From positions 1-60,108 of the forward strand of contig CADBNR010000021.1 in the NCBI GenBank assembly GCA_902796035.1: 60,108 nucleotides of DNA. Direction: 5' to 3'. Source of the DNA: an uncultured Bacteroidales bacterium (GTDB taxonomy: Bacteria; Bacteroidota; Bacteroidia; Bacteroidales; Muribaculaceae). The translations under genes and the position numbers were made by a program. Under the pieces are notes generated by a model. That model was given only the letters and a program-made list of their open reading frames with translations. It had not been told where the DNA came from and did no database searches. This document shows, in pieces, positions 43,883 to 52,285 of the stretch. Positions within the stretch are counted from its first letter, which is position 1. The number at the start of each line of letters is the position of its first letter.

Positions 43883-44581
43883 TCAGCGGGATTCTTCCTT
43901 CAGACTCTCGGCGTAATCAAGGAGTGTCTGACGCGATTCGATGATGATTTCACCTTCGTTACCGAACTTGACATAACCGGCGTCCACCAGCTCGTCAACC
44001 TGTCTGTCGTAATCGGCCTGCGCGTTTTCAGGGCCTGTGCCCCAGAGGCGGTCCATGCCTTCCAGCACTATCCGCCTGCAGTCTCGGTCGGTCATCAGCG
44101 ACACGACGGTGGCAAGAGTGCCAGCCACCGAACGGCTGTACAACGATTCCATCGAGACCTCGATGCGCTGGCAGTGATAGTTCAGATAATTCAGGTAATT
44201 TATGAGACAGATGTGGTTGTTGCGCAGCAGCGACATATACTGTTCCTTCGAAAAGCTCATGGTGCCGCACGGCTCCAGTGCCCTGACTTCGTGGCGTGTG
44301 CGCGTGTCCATGCCGAACAGACGCTCCAGGCCCAGCACCTTGCCCGGACCATATTCGGCCACAAGACGACTTTCGCCCCCCGACAATGTATATACCATCT
44401 CAATCCGGCCCGACAGAACGCATTTCAATCCGTTGCAGTCCTCAAGCAATGGCTGTATCACGGCGCCGGCTTCGTAATTATCGAAATCCAGGTGCGTCTT
44501 CTCCAGAAACATCGATAACTGTTCGGTGCCTACTCCCTTGAATATGGGCAGAGTCATGAGCCTTTCGTACATTGTCATCAT
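43883..44581 (-). CDS. Crp/Fnr-family transcriptional regulator
   Basis: 232 aa. An N-terminal cyclic-nucleotide-binding-type beta-roll (TLPIFKGVGTEQLSMFLEKTHLDFDNYEAGAVIQPLLEDCNG, then SGRIEMVYTLSGGESRLVAEYGPGKVLGLERLFG), a long dimer helix (HICLINYLNYLNYHCQRIEVSM) and a C-terminal winged-helix remnant (VAGTLATVVSLMTDRDCRRIVLEGMDRL to VDELVDAGYVKFGN). The recognition helix is poorly conserved and no cyclic nucleotide phosphate-binding RxAS motif is obvious; no Fnr cysteines. Target and ligand unknown. It is monocistronic. Confidence 0.85.
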   Translation of the reverse strand: MMTMYERLMTLPIFKGVGTEQLSMFLEKTHLDFDNYEAGAVIQPLLEDCNGLKCVLSGRIEMVYTLSGGESRLVAEYGPGKVLGLERLFGMDTRTRHEVRALEPCGTMSFSKEQYMSLLRNNHICLINYLNYLNYHCQRIEVSMESLYSRSVAGTLATVVSLMTDRDCRRIVLEGMDRLWGTGPENAQADYDRQVDELVDAGYVKFGNEGEIIIESRQTLLDYAESLKEESR

Positions 44582-44648
44582 AGCGCTATTCTTTTATTCC
44601 CGTGGAATCATCTATTATAAATCTATAATGATATAACATCGGGAACGT

Positions 44649-44685
44649 AAAAAAGGTGCGTCAAACCTGCATTTGACGCACCTTT
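44649..44685 (-). terminator. Terminator of tRNA-Met
   Basis: AAAGGTGCGTCAAA (44652-44665) and TTTGACGCACCTTT (44672-44685), 14 bp; on the minus strand the T-run at the base serves as U tract. Confidence 0.8.
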
Positions 44686-44696
44686 CAAACGATTCG

Positions 44697-44770
44697 TAGC
44701 GGGACCGAGAATTGAACTCGGGACCTCCGGGTTATGAATCCGACGCTCTAACCGACTGAGCTATCCCGCC
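44697..44770 (-). tRNA. tRNA-Met (CAT)
   Basis: 74 nt with a standard cloverleaf: acceptor GGCGGGA/TCCCGCT, D-arm GCTC...GAGC, anticodon loop TTCATAA (anticodon CAT), T-arm with TTCAATT. The 1-72 pair is G-T as in elongator tRNAs; the anticodon stem has an A-C mismatch at 31-39. CCA is not encoded. A tRNA-Ile (CAT, lysidine) cannot be fully excluded from anticodon alone, but the body fits Met. Confidence 0.9.
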
Positions 44771-44781
44771 GTTTGCGAGTG

Positions 44782-44813
44782 CAAAGTTATATAAAATTTA
44801 CAAACTGACCAAA
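44782..44813 (-). promoter_or_regulatory. -33/-7 promoter of tRNA-Met
   Basis: Minus strand TTTG (44813-44810), 20 nt, TAACTTTG (44789-44782), 12 bp ahead of the tRNA. Confidence 0.8.
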
Positions 44814-44831
44814 ATTTCTCGATATTTTTTC

Positions 44832-44839
44832 TAATTTTG
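44832..44839 (+). promoter_or_regulatory. -7 element of the BamE-like lipoprotein gene
   Basis: TAATTTTG ends 11 bp before the ATG at 44851, predicting a leader of only a few nucleotides. No -33 TTTG at the right distance. Confidence 0.5.
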
Positions 44840-44850
44840 CATTCAGAACT

Positions 44851-45810
44851 ATGGCAATATATCTGAAATTGAAACTGAGACATACCATATATTTATTTGC
44901 GTCTCTGCTTATTATGGCATCGTGCAACACGGGCATAGAGCGGACCAAAAGAATCACGCCCACACGCGCCGACCGGCTTATCATGAAGGAAAGCGCCGAG
45001 GAAGCGCTGGCCGATTCGGTGCGTCCGGCCCCGTTGTCGCAATGGACGCCGGGCAAGGAATTCGTCGTGACCAACTCACGCGCGGCCCTGCTTTACGACA
45101 TAACCGACCGCAGCGGACGCCGCTCGCATCAGGACTCCATTCAGGATATGACCGTGCGTTACATCGGCACCGATGCTGCCGTAGCTCCCGACGGCCGGAA
45201 CATATCGGTCGTGAAATTCGACATACCCTCCCTTGACCGGTTCATGACATATACGGTGCGCAAGGATCCCGCTGCTACCGGGTCGATGGTATGGAGCGAC
45301 TTCCCCATGCTGATCGACCTGGACATGGTGTCGGAATTCAGCACGATTCTTACCGGACGCAAAGTGTGGCTGCGCACCGCACTATGGTACGACAACGACA
45401 TGAATCCGATAAAGGGTCGCAAATTCATTCCCGTCACCATAAGCGAGGTGAAACGTGGCAATTCCTCGTTCCCGCTCCTTATATGTTTCGACGACGGCAA
45501 GGACAAGTCATGGCTCCCCATGAACATGCCGGACGGCAAAGGAAACCAAGGCTCGCGCAACTTCGCCTCGCTGTTCTATATCTCCGACCCGAAACTCAGA
45601 TTCCCCGACATCACTCCCGAAGTATGGGACCTGATATGCTCCGAACAGGTGCAACCCGGCATGACCAAACAGGAATGCAAGCTCGCCTTAGGCAATCCTG
45701 ATCAGGTGGAAACCGGACACGACTGGAACATCCTGGCCGACATCTGGAAATATTCCGACGGCAAATACCTATTTTTCATCGACGACAGACTCGTGGACAA
45801 CAAACGATAA
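44851..45810 (+). CDS. Lipoprotein with C-terminal BamE/SmpA-like motif
   Basis: 319 aa with a lipoprotein signal (IYLFASLLIMASC). Most of the protein is an unassigned beta-rich domain (FVVTNSRAALLYDITDRSG, DMVSEFSTILTGRKVWLRTALWYD). The last 60 residues contain VQPGMTKQECKLALGNPDQVETGHDW, which resembles the PGMTxxEVxxALGxP motif of BamE/SmpA lipoproteins. It may assist outer-membrane assembly; that is inference. It is 2 bp upstream of the MurB fusion gene, so co-transcribed, and divergent from tRNA-Met. The -7 box is so close that the transcript may be nearly leaderless. Confidence 0.7.
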   Translation: MAIYLKLKLRHTIYLFASLLIMASCNTGIERTKRITPTRADRLIMKESAEEALADSVRPAPLSQWTPGKEFVVTNSRAALLYDITDRSGRRSHQDSIQDMTVRYIGTDAAVAPDGRNISVVKFDIPSLDRFMTYTVRKDPAATGSMVWSDFPMLIDLDMVSEFSTILTGRKVWLRTALWYDNDMNPIKGRKFIPVTISEVKRGNSSFPLLICFDDGKDKSWLPMNMPDGKGNQGSRNFASLFYISDPKLRFPDITPEVWDLICSEQVQPGMTKQECKLALGNPDQVETGHDWNILADIWKYSDGKYLFFIDDRLVDNKR

Positions 45811-45812
45811 TC

Positions 45813-47609
45813 ATGGACATTCAATTTGAAGAGCATAAAGACCTGACCTCTCTCACCACGTTCGGCATACCGGCCAAGGCAAGATGGTATGCCGAATATA
45901 CCAGCGAAGCCGAACTGCTGAAGATATCCCGTTCCGAGATATTCATCAACAATGAGATACTAAACCTGGGAGGCGGCAGCAATCTTCTGTTCATAGACGA
46001 GTTTGAAGGGCTTGTGCTTCATTCGCGCATCGGCGGCATAGTCCGTTACGACAAGGATCCGGAGAATGTATATGTGATAGCCGGTGCGGGCGTGAACTGG
46101 GACGAATTCGTGGACTGGTGCGTTTCCCGGCAGTTGGGAGGTATAGAGAACATGGCCGGAATCCCTGGCTGCGTGGGTGCCTCGGCCGTACAGAATGTTG
46201 GAGCATACGGCGTCGAGGCGAAAGATGTGATATATTCCGTGGAATGTTTCGATACCCTTACACGCAAACCGTGCCGGTTCACCAACAAGGAATGCAGATT
46301 CGGATACCGCGACTCGTTCTTCAAGCACGAAGGCAAGGACCGGTACATCGTGCTGCGCGTATGCTTCAAGATGATTCCCGGGAATGAAGCTCAAAACCTG
46401 GAATATGGCCCGCTGCGTGAATTGAAGGAGAAATCAGGACATACCCCTACCCTTATCGAGACAGCCAATGAGATAAGAAGAATACGCAATGAGAAACTGC
46501 CGGACTGGCATGAAACGGGAAGTGCGGGTAGCTTCTTCAAGAATCCGATCATCAGCCGTCCGCATTGGGAGGATATATGCGCTCGCAGCGGCATGGAGAT
46601 TCCTGCACACGATGTAGGCGAGCATCTTAAGAAGCTGTCAGCCGCATGGCTCATAGACCATGCCGGCATGAAAGGCCATCGCGTGGGCGGAGCGCAGGTA
46701 TGGGAAAAACAGCCGTTAGTCCTGGCCAATGTGGACCATGCCACGGCTACGGATGTCGCCGTGCTGGCAAACGAAGTGCGCAGCGCCGTAAGACGCCGTT
46801 TCTATATCGACCTGCTCCCTGAAGTGAATTATATAGACACTTCTGTTAAGGTGACGGTATTGGGCAGCGGAACTTCCAAGGGAGTGCCTGAAGTTGGCTG
46901 CGAATGCGAGACATGTCGCTCCACGGATCCTCGCGACAAACGCCTACGCGCGTCGGTATTGATACAGACCCACGGCATGAACCTGCTGATCGACGCATCG
47001 GCAGATTTCCGCCAGCAGGCTCTTGACGCCCGTATATATAACATTGATGCAGTACTTATCACTCACGTGCATTACGACCACATCGGCGGCATCGAGGACC
47101 TGAGGCCATTCTGCACGACAGGCGATCTTCCCATATATGTGCGCAAGGACGTAGACACCGACCTGAGGGAACGACTGGCATATTGCTTCAAGAAACATCC
47201 TTACCCCGGTGTGCCGAAATTCGACATGCGTGTCATAGACAACTATCCGTTCCATATCAATGGACTCAAGATAGTGCCCATAGAGGTGTTGCATGGAAGC
47301 AAGCCGATATTCGGATACCGAATCGGCAATTTCGCTTACCTGACCGATTGCAAGCATATCAGCGAAATGGAAAAAGAAAAACTGGAAGGTCTTGATGTCC
47401 TGATCGTAAACGCACTGCGCGACCGCGACCATTTCGCACACTTCACCATCCGGGAAGCCTTAGACCTTATTGAGGAAGTGAAACCTAAGACAGCATACCT
47501 CACTCACTTCAATCATGAAGTGGAGACCCACGAGCTTCTTGACCGACGTCTGCCGGAAAATGTGCATCCTGCATACGATGGCCTTGTAATTGAGATAAAC
47601 GGCAAATAA
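45813..47609 (+). CDS. murB: UDP-N-acetylenolpyruvoylglucosamine reductase (MurB) fused to metallo-beta-lactamase-fold hydrolase
   Basis: 598 aa in one open frame. Residues 1-~340 are MurB: FAD-binding LGGGSNLLF, GAGVNWDEFVDWC, GIENMAGIPGCVGASAVQNVGAYG, and catalytic GSAGSFFKNP. It reduces UDP-GlcNAc-enolpyruvate in peptidoglycan synthesis. From ~347 begins a separate metallo-beta-lactamase domain (KVTVLGSGTSKGVPEVGCECETCRSTDPRDKRLR) of the PhnP/YcbJ-like type, with HVHYDHIGG near 418 and downstream histidines (LTHFNHEVETH). In related Bacteroidota these are usually two adjacent genes; here the MurB stop is absent and the linker EVNYIDTSVKVTV joins them. No frameshift is needed. The hydrolase substrate is unknown. 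Confidence 0.92.
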   Translation: MDIQFEEHKDLTSLTTFGIPAKARWYAEYTSEAELLKISRSEIFINNEILNLGGGSNLLFIDEFEGLVLHSRIGGIVRYDKDPENVYVIAGAGVNWDEFVDWCVSRQLGGIENMAGIPGCVGASAVQNVGAYGVEAKDVIYSVECFDTLTRKPCRFTNKECRFGYRDSFFKHEGKDRYIVLRVCFKMIPGNEAQNLEYGPLRELKEKSGHTPTLIETANEIRRIRNEKLPDWHETGSAGSFFKNPIISRPHWEDICARSGMEIPAHDVGEHLKKLSAAWLIDHAGMKGHRVGGAQVWEKQPLVLANVDHATATDVAVLANEVRSAVRRRFYIDLLPEVNYIDTSVKVTVLGSGTSKGVPEVGCECETCRSTDPRDKRLRASVLIQTHGMNLLIDASADFRQQALDARIYNIDAVLITHVHYDHIGGIEDLRPFCTTGDLPIYVRKDVDTDLRERLAYCFKKHPYPGVPKFDMRVIDNYPFHINGLKIVPIEVLHGSKPIFGYRIGNFAYLTDCKHISEMEKEKLEGLDVLIVNALRDRDHFAHFTIREALDLIEEVKPKTAYLTHFNHEVETHELLDRRLPENVHPAYDGLVIEINGK

Positions 47610-47697
47610 ATAGGCGGGTATGCCATGCGACAACACCTTGCAATCCGCATGAATCCACGATTTTTTTGCAGTTTTTTCAAAAAAAATCGCCCGAAAT

Positions 47698-47728
47698 TTT
47701 GCAGATTCAAAAATAAGTTGTAATTTTG
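47698..47728 (+). promoter_or_regulatory. -33/-7 promoter of tRNA-Glu
   Basis: TTTG (47698-47701), 19 nt, TAATTTTG (47721-47728), 42 bp ahead of the tRNA. Confidence 0.75.
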
Positions 47729-47770
47729 CATCGTCAAACAGGAACAACACCTGCTGATGACAAAATAACC

Positions 47771-47842
47771 GGTCGATTAGTGTAGCGGTTAGCACGCCAC
47801 CCTCTCACGGTGGAGACTCGGGTTCGAGTCCCGGATCGACTA
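47771..47842 (+). tRNA. tRNA-Glu (CTC)
   Basis: 72 nt: acceptor GGTCGAT/ATCGACT, anticodon stem CCACC/GGTGG with loop CTCTCAC (anticodon CTC), T-loop TTCGAGT. CCA not encoded. A terminator hairpin follows 5 nt later. Confidence 0.95.
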
Positions 47843-47847
47843 CCCAA

Positions 47848-47872
47848 GGACTGCTTAAGGCAGTCCTTTTTT
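47848..47872 (+). terminator. Terminator of tRNA-Glu
   Basis: GGACTGC (47848-47854), 5 nt, GCAGTCC (47860-47866), then TTTTTT. Confidence 0.9.
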
Positions 47873-47919
47873 GCGTATCGTACATTATATTGCTCTTTTC
47901 AACGCCTGTTTTCATTTAT

Positions 47920-47951
47920 TTTGTTTTTTTCAATTTTTATTGCTACTTTTG
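47920..47951 (+). promoter_or_regulatory. -33/-7 promoter of the WbpM-like gene
   Basis: TTTG (47920-47923), 20 nt, TACTTTTG (47944-47951). The leader to the ATG at 48049 is about 90 nt. Confidence 0.75.
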
Positions 47952-48048
47952 CAGTCCGCTACATGGAATTAGTTGCGGGTTACGTCTGTTTACATGGCAA
48001 ATTGACATTATCGTGATTTACGGTCGATAAAACGATTACTACGAACTT

Positions 48049-49950
48049 ATGATTTCTAAATTATCAAGCTGGTATTTCTCCAAACGCGCTTTGCCGCTGT
48101 GGTGTATACTGATTATGGATTGTTGCTTGGTATTGTTTTCGGACTTGCTGGTCTATTCTCTGATGAACGGTCCGTCATATACGATGGAAGTTATCAAGCC
48201 TCTTACCGGTGCCTTTTTATTCTATTTGATTTTTTACCTGCTTGGATTCCGTCTGTTCCACACCTACTCGGGCGTAATCAGATATTCGTCGTTCATTGAC
48301 TTGCAGAAGATAGCGTTTGCAATGCTGAGCGGCCTGGGTATGATAGCCGTAATGAAATATGGATTTAATTCCAACGACTGGCTTTTCCCCATCCGCATGC
48401 GCGACATAATAGTGTCCGCATTGCTTGCCACAATCCTGATGTGGACCATGCGTGTGGTGGTGAAGGTATTATACGACAACACGTTTACCCAGTCCTCGGC
48501 CAAGCGCACCATGATATACGGCACATCGCACGGCGGCGTGGGCCTGGCCAAGAGCATACGCAACAACAACAGCTGTTATAAACTGTGCGGATTTATCACC
48601 GACGGCGAGGATATGCCCGAACACATGCTGATGGGCGTAAAGGTATATCTTAACGACGCCAATCTCGCAGATGTCCTGAAACGCGAAAATATCCAGACCG
48701 TGCTGATATCTCCACACAAGAACGAAGCCATACGCAATAACGAGCGAATGACCGACATGCTGATGCAGGCAGGCGTCACCATGATGATGATGCCGTCACC
48801 CAAAGAATGGGACGGCAAGTCCGACCTGGATCACAATCAGCTCCGCGAAGTGGACATCATGGACCTTCTGCCCCGCGATGAAATTCAGATAGACATCTAT
48901 GCCATAGGCAAGCAGCTCACCAATCACAGTATAATGGTGACCGGGGCAGCCGGCAGCATAGGCAGCGAGATAGTGCGCCAGCTGGCACTGTTCAATCCCA
49001 AACGTCTCATCCTAATAGACCAGGCGGAGACTCCGCTTCATGACATCCGACTTATGATGCTGCGCAACTGGCCGGACATAGAAGCCCTGACCATAGTGAG
49101 CGACATAGCAAACAAACGGCGCATGCGCGAGCTTTTCGACCTGTACCGACCGGAATATGTGTTCCACGCGGCGGCCTACAAACATGTGCCCATGATGGAG
49201 GACAATCCAGGAGAAAGCGTTCGCAACAACGTGCAGGGCACCCGCAACATCGCCGACCTCGCCGTGGAATTCGGAACCAGGAAATTCGTGATGGTATCCA
49301 CCGACAAGGCCGTGAATCCAACCAACGTCATGGGATGCTCCAAACGTATATGCGAGATTTACGTCCAAAGCCTGGACAAGGCCATCAAGAACGGCAAGGT
49401 AAAGGGTGTGACACAGTTTGTCACTACCCGTTTCGGCAATGTATTGGGCAGTAACGGATCCGTAATCCCATTGTTCAAGGAGCAGATTAAAAAAGGAGGG
49501 CCCATTACAGTGACACACAAGGACATAATCCGTTATTTCATGCTCATCCCCGAGGCATGCAAGCTTGTGCTCGAGGCTGGGACCATGGGACACGGAGGTG
49601 AAATTTACGTGTTCGACATGGGCAAACCCGTGCGCATCGTGGATCTTGCACGCCGAATGATAGACTTGTCCGGAGCTAAGGATGTAAAAATCGAATTCAT
49701 AGGACTCCGGGATGGCGAGAAACTTTACGAAGAGGTGCTGAATAAGGAAGAGACCACCTTGCCGACCGACAATCCGAAAATCAAAATCGCCACGGTCCGC
49801 GATTACGACTATGAGGATGCCTGCCGAAACATCGAGGCCCTGTACGAATCGAGCCTGAAGGACGATGACATGACGATAGTGAAGCACATGAAGGAGATTG
49901 TGCCTGAATTCAAGTCCAGCCACTCGCAGTACGAAGCACTCGACAAGTAG
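48049..49950 (+). CDS. Membrane-bound UDP-sugar 4,6-dehydratase (WbpM/CapD/FlaA1 family)
   Basis: 633 aa. Four N-terminal membrane spans (ILIMDCCLVLFSDLLVYSL, TGAFLFYLIFYLLGFRLF and two more), then a first Rossmann domain, then the catalytic SDR domain from ~295 with the NAD loop GAAGSIGSEI and the triad region VSTDKAVNPTNVMGCSKR, where Met replaces the usual Tyr as in WbpM/CapD. RDGEKLYEEVL near the end is typical. It makes UDP-4-keto-6-deoxy sugar from UDP-GlcNAc for O-antigen or capsule. It stands alone with its own promoter; glycan genes are otherwise distant (wecDE at 3.4-6.8 kb). Convergent with prfA, 3 bp apart. Confidence 0.93.
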   Translation: MISKLSSWYFSKRALPLWCILIMDCCLVLFSDLLVYSLMNGPSYTMEVIKPLTGAFLFYLIFYLLGFRLFHTYSGVIRYSSFIDLQKIAFAMLSGLGMIAVMKYGFNSNDWLFPIRMRDIIVSALLATILMWTMRVVVKVLYDNTFTQSSAKRTMIYGTSHGGVGLAKSIRNNNSCYKLCGFITDGEDMPEHMLMGVKVYLNDANLADVLKRENIQTVLISPHKNEAIRNNERMTDMLMQAGVTMMMMPSPKEWDGKSDLDHNQLREVDIMDLLPRDEIQIDIYAIGKQLTNHSIMVTGAAGSIGSEIVRQLALFNPKRLILIDQAETPLHDIRLMMLRNWPDIEALTIVSDIANKRRMRELFDLYRPEYVFHAAAYKHVPMMEDNPGESVRNNVQGTRNIADLAVEFGTRKFVMVSTDKAVNPTNVMGCSKRICEIYVQSLDKAIKNGKVKGVTQFVTTRFGNVLGSNGSVIPLFKEQIKKGGPITVTHKDIIRYFMLIPEACKLVLEAGTMGHGGEIYVFDMGKPVRIVDLARRMIDLSGAKDVKIEFIGLRDGEKLYEEVLNKEETTLPTDNPKIKIATVRDYDYEDACRNIEALYESSLKDDDMTIVKHMKEIVPEFKSSHSQYEALDK

Positions 49951-49953
49951 GGA

Positions 49954-51063
49954 TTACAGTTCGGCGCTTTTCAGTTTTTCGGTGTTTTCGGCCACGGTCA
50001 GTTTGTCTATACAGTCCTGGATATCGCCGTTCATGAATCCCTGCAGATTATAGATGGTGTAATTGATGCGATGGTCGGTGATGCGTCCCTGCGGATAGTT
50101 ATAGGTACGTATTTTGGCAGAACGGTCGCCGGTGCTGACCATGGTCTTGCGCCTGGAGGCGATGTCATCCAGATATTTCTGATGCTCGCGGTCGTAGATA
50201 AACGTACGCAGACGCGACAATGCCCGTTCCTTGTTCTTGGGCTGGTCGCGGGTCTCGGTGCACTCTATCAGAATCTCCTCTACCTGTCCGGTATTGGGGT
50301 TCTTCCAGTTGTAACGCAGACGCACACCGGATTCCACCTTGTTGACATTCTGGCCTCCGGCCCCCCCTGAGCGGAACGTATCCCACCGTATCTCGCCTTC
50401 GTGTATCTCTACTTCGAATTCCTGAGCCTCAGGCAATACCGCGACGGTTGCTGCCGAAGTGTGTACACGTCCCTGGGTCTCGGTAGCCGGCACACGCTGC
50501 ACGCGGTGGACGCCCGACTCATATTTCATGACTCCATATACGCCGGCCCCTGTGAGCGAGAACACTATTTCCTTATAGCCACCGGCCGCGCCTTCTGAAT
50601 ATGAGCTTACGGCCATGTCCCATCCCTTGGACTCCGCGAATTTCTGATACATGCGGAACAGGTCGCCGGCAAACAGAGCCGCCTCGTCGCCTCCGGTTCC
50701 ACCCCGAATCTCGACCACGGCGTTCTTGGCGTCGTCGGGATCGGCAGGTACAAGCATCAGCTTTATGCGCTCCTCCAGTTCCGGTATACGGGCCTGGGCT
50801 TCCTCAAGTTCCTGGCGCGCCAGTTGACGCATCTCCTCGTCTTCTTCCTCGGCAAGTATCTGTTTGGATTCCTCGACGGCGCCAAGTGCGTTGACGTACT
50901 CACGCTTTGCCTGCAACATGCGTTCCAGATCATGGTACTCCTTGGTCAGCCGCACATAACGCTGCTGATCGGCTATGACTGCCGGATCCGTTATCAACGT
51001 AGATACTTCCTCAAACCGGGGTTCGAGTATGTCAAGTCTCTCTATTAAGCTTGATGCTGCCAT
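49954..51063 (-). CDS. prfA: Peptide chain release factor 1
   Basis: 369 aa. RF1 reads UAA and UAG. The GGQ catalytic loop is RSGGAGGQNVNKVESGVRL; the N-terminal coiled-coil domain and the block GGTGGDEAALFAGDLFRMYQKFA are standard. The anticodon-like PxT tripeptide is in RVPATETQGRVHT (PAT), consistent with RF1 rather than RF2 (SPF). Divergent from rpsP; a -7 box lies 37 bp upstream. Confidence 0.97.
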   Translation of the reverse strand: MAASSLIERLDILEPRFEEVSTLITDPAVIADQQRYVRLTKEYHDLERMLQAKREYVNALGAVEESKQILAEEEDEEMRQLARQELEEAQARIPELEERIKLMLVPADPDDAKNAVVEIRGGTGGDEAALFAGDLFRMYQKFAESKGWDMAVSSYSEGAAGGYKEIVFSLTGAGVYGVMKYESGVHRVQRVPATETQGRVHTSAATVAVLPEAQEFEVEIHEGEIRWDTFRSGGAGGQNVNKVESGVRLRYNWKNPNTGQVEEILIECTETRDQPKNKERALSRLRTFIYDREHQKYLDDIASRRKTMVSTGDRSAKIRTYNYPQGRITDHRINYTIYNLQGFMNGDIQDCIDKLTVAENTEKLKSAEL

Positions 51064-51099
51064 ATATCATAGATTACACGATTGTCACTATTGTCACTG

Positions 51100-51107
51100 C
51101 AAAATTA
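51100..51107 (-). promoter_or_regulatory. -7 element of prfA
   Basis: CAAAATTA reads TAATTTTG on the minus strand, 37 bp before the ATG. No -33 partner seen. Confidence 0.5.
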
Positions 51108-51125
51108 CAAAATAAACTTTAAAAA

Positions 51126-51157
51126 CTTGCGAGATTCAGCAATTAGAATTAACTTTG
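51126..51157 (+). promoter_or_regulatory. Promoter of rpsP
   Basis: CTTG (51126-51129), 20 nt, TAACTTTG (51150-51157); the -33 box has one mismatch to TTTG. Leader to the ATG at 51232 is about 70 nt. Confidence 0.65.
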
Positions 51158-51231
51158 CAGTCGCAAACCGAGTTCGGGCCTGAGTCCGGAGGGAAGTTTG
51201 ACAAACCAATCAATAGTAAACCGGCAAGTTT

Positions 51232-51777
51232 ATGGCAACAAAAATCAGGTTACAGCGTCACGGCCGCAAGGGCTACGCTTATTACCCCATTGTAGTAGCC
51301 GATAGCAGGGCACCACGAGATGGTAAATTTATTGAGAGGATAGGTTCTTATAATCCGAACACTAATCCTGCTACAATAAGTTTGGACTTCGACCGTGCTT
51401 TGTATTGGGTAGAACAGGGCGCACAGCCCACGGACACAGTACGTTCACTGCTTTCGAAAGAGGGCGTGATGCTGATGAAGCACCTCAGAGGAGGCGTAAA
51501 GAAAGGCGCGTTCGACGAGGCAGAGGCCCAGAAGCGTTTCGACGCATGGAAGGCTGCACGCGACAAAGAAGCCGCAGCATACGCTGCTAAGAACGAGGCT
51601 AAGGCCGCAGCTGACAGCAAGGCTCGTTTCGAGGCCGAGGCTGAGAAGAACCGTCTCAAAGGCGAAGCTGTAGCCAAGAAGCGCGCTGAGAAACTCGCTG
51701 CCGAGGAGGCTGCCGCCAAGGAAGCCGCCCAGGCTGAGACCGAGGCTCCCGCCGAGGAAGCTCCCGCCGCTGAGTAA
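51232..51777 (+). CDS. rpsP: 30S ribosomal protein S16 with long C-terminal extension
   Basis: 181 aa. The first ~80 residues are canonical S16 ([44 protein letters not shown]). After ~100 it continues as a lysine/glutamate/alanine-rich helical tail ([20 protein letters not shown] to AEEAPAAE), more than doubling the usual ~80-90 aa. Such tails occur in S16 of Bacteroidota. S16 stabilises the 30S body. It is monocistronic with a hairpin terminator 71 bp after the stop. Confidence 0.95.
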   Translation: MATKIRLQRHGRKGYAYYPIVVADSRAPRDGKFIERIGSYNPNTNPATISLDFDRALYWVEQGAQPTDTVRSLLSKEGVMLMKHLRGGVKKGAFDEAEAQKRFDAWKAARDKEAAAYAAKNEAKAAADSKARFEAEAEKNRLKGEAVAKKRAEKLAAEEAAAKEAAQAETEAPAEEAPAAE

Positions 51778-51848
51778 TCCGCTCGTCACGCATGGTAACT
51801 GTGACATTCTGATGGTTCCAACGCGAACCATTACGGATAAAAAATTGG

Positions 51849-51882
51849 AAGGTGTGTCATCACGACGCGCCTTTCGTTTTTA
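51849..51882 (+). terminator. Terminator of rpsP
   Basis: AAGGTGTGTC (51849-51858), 5 nt, GACGCGCCTT (51864-51873), a stem with three G-T pairs, then TCGTTTTT. Confidence 0.7.
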
Positions 51883-51890
51883 TATATCCT

Positions 51891-51970
51891 CCCGATTTAT
51901 CTCGATTTATCTCGATTTATCCCGATTTATCCCGATTTATCCCGATTTATCTCGATTTATCTCGATGAAT
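51891..51970. repeat. 10-bp tandem repeat, eight copies
   Basis: Unit CYCGATTTAT repeats seven times (51891-51960), the eighth degenerate (CTCGATGAAT), followed by CCCGATG. The only variation is C or T at position 2. No coding role in the frame examined. Confidence 0.95.
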
Positions 51971-52085
51971 CCCGATGTCTGCCGCGAATGTGTTAAATAT
52001 CCGTCTGTCAGTGTTAAAGAGCTGTCTGCATTAAGGAATTCGGTATCATAGATTGTTAATATTGTATAATCAATATGAAACTATT

Positions 52086-52271
52086 ATGAAAACACTTTCC
52101 ATCGTATTCTACATAATCGGGTCCGCGCTACTGATTGCCTCATGCTTCACCACAGGATTGACTCTGACATGGGTATTGGGAGGTGCCGCCGTGATCGCTC
52201 TCATCTTAGGCTGCGTATTCCAGTTCAATGTAAACAAGAAACGTTACAGAGCGCCACAGCACAGACCCTGA
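52086..52271 (+). CDS. Small two-span membrane protein
   Basis: 61 aa from MKTLSIVFYIIGSALLIASC. Two hydrophobic helices (IVFYIIGSALLIASCFTTGL, LTWVLGGAAVIALILGCVF) and a short basic tail (NVNKKRYRAPQHRP). I do not recognise the family. An earlier in-frame ATG at 52053 would add 11 residues (MLILYNQYETI) with no support. The Cys at 20 could be taken for a lipobox (LIASC), but the second span right after makes a lipoprotein unlikely. Its tail lies 14 bp from the convergent murU-like gene. Confidence 0.6.
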   Translation: MKTLSIVFYIIGSALLIASCFTTGLTLTWVLGGAAVIALILGCVFQFNVNKKRYRAPQHRP

Positions 52272-52285
52272 TCGGCGACGGCCGG

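Noticed and set aside
45813-47609. Frameshift or missing stop between MurB and the hydrolase domain
   Set aside because: Both domains are in one clean frame with an ordinary linker, and nothing suggests an error, though raw reads would settle it.
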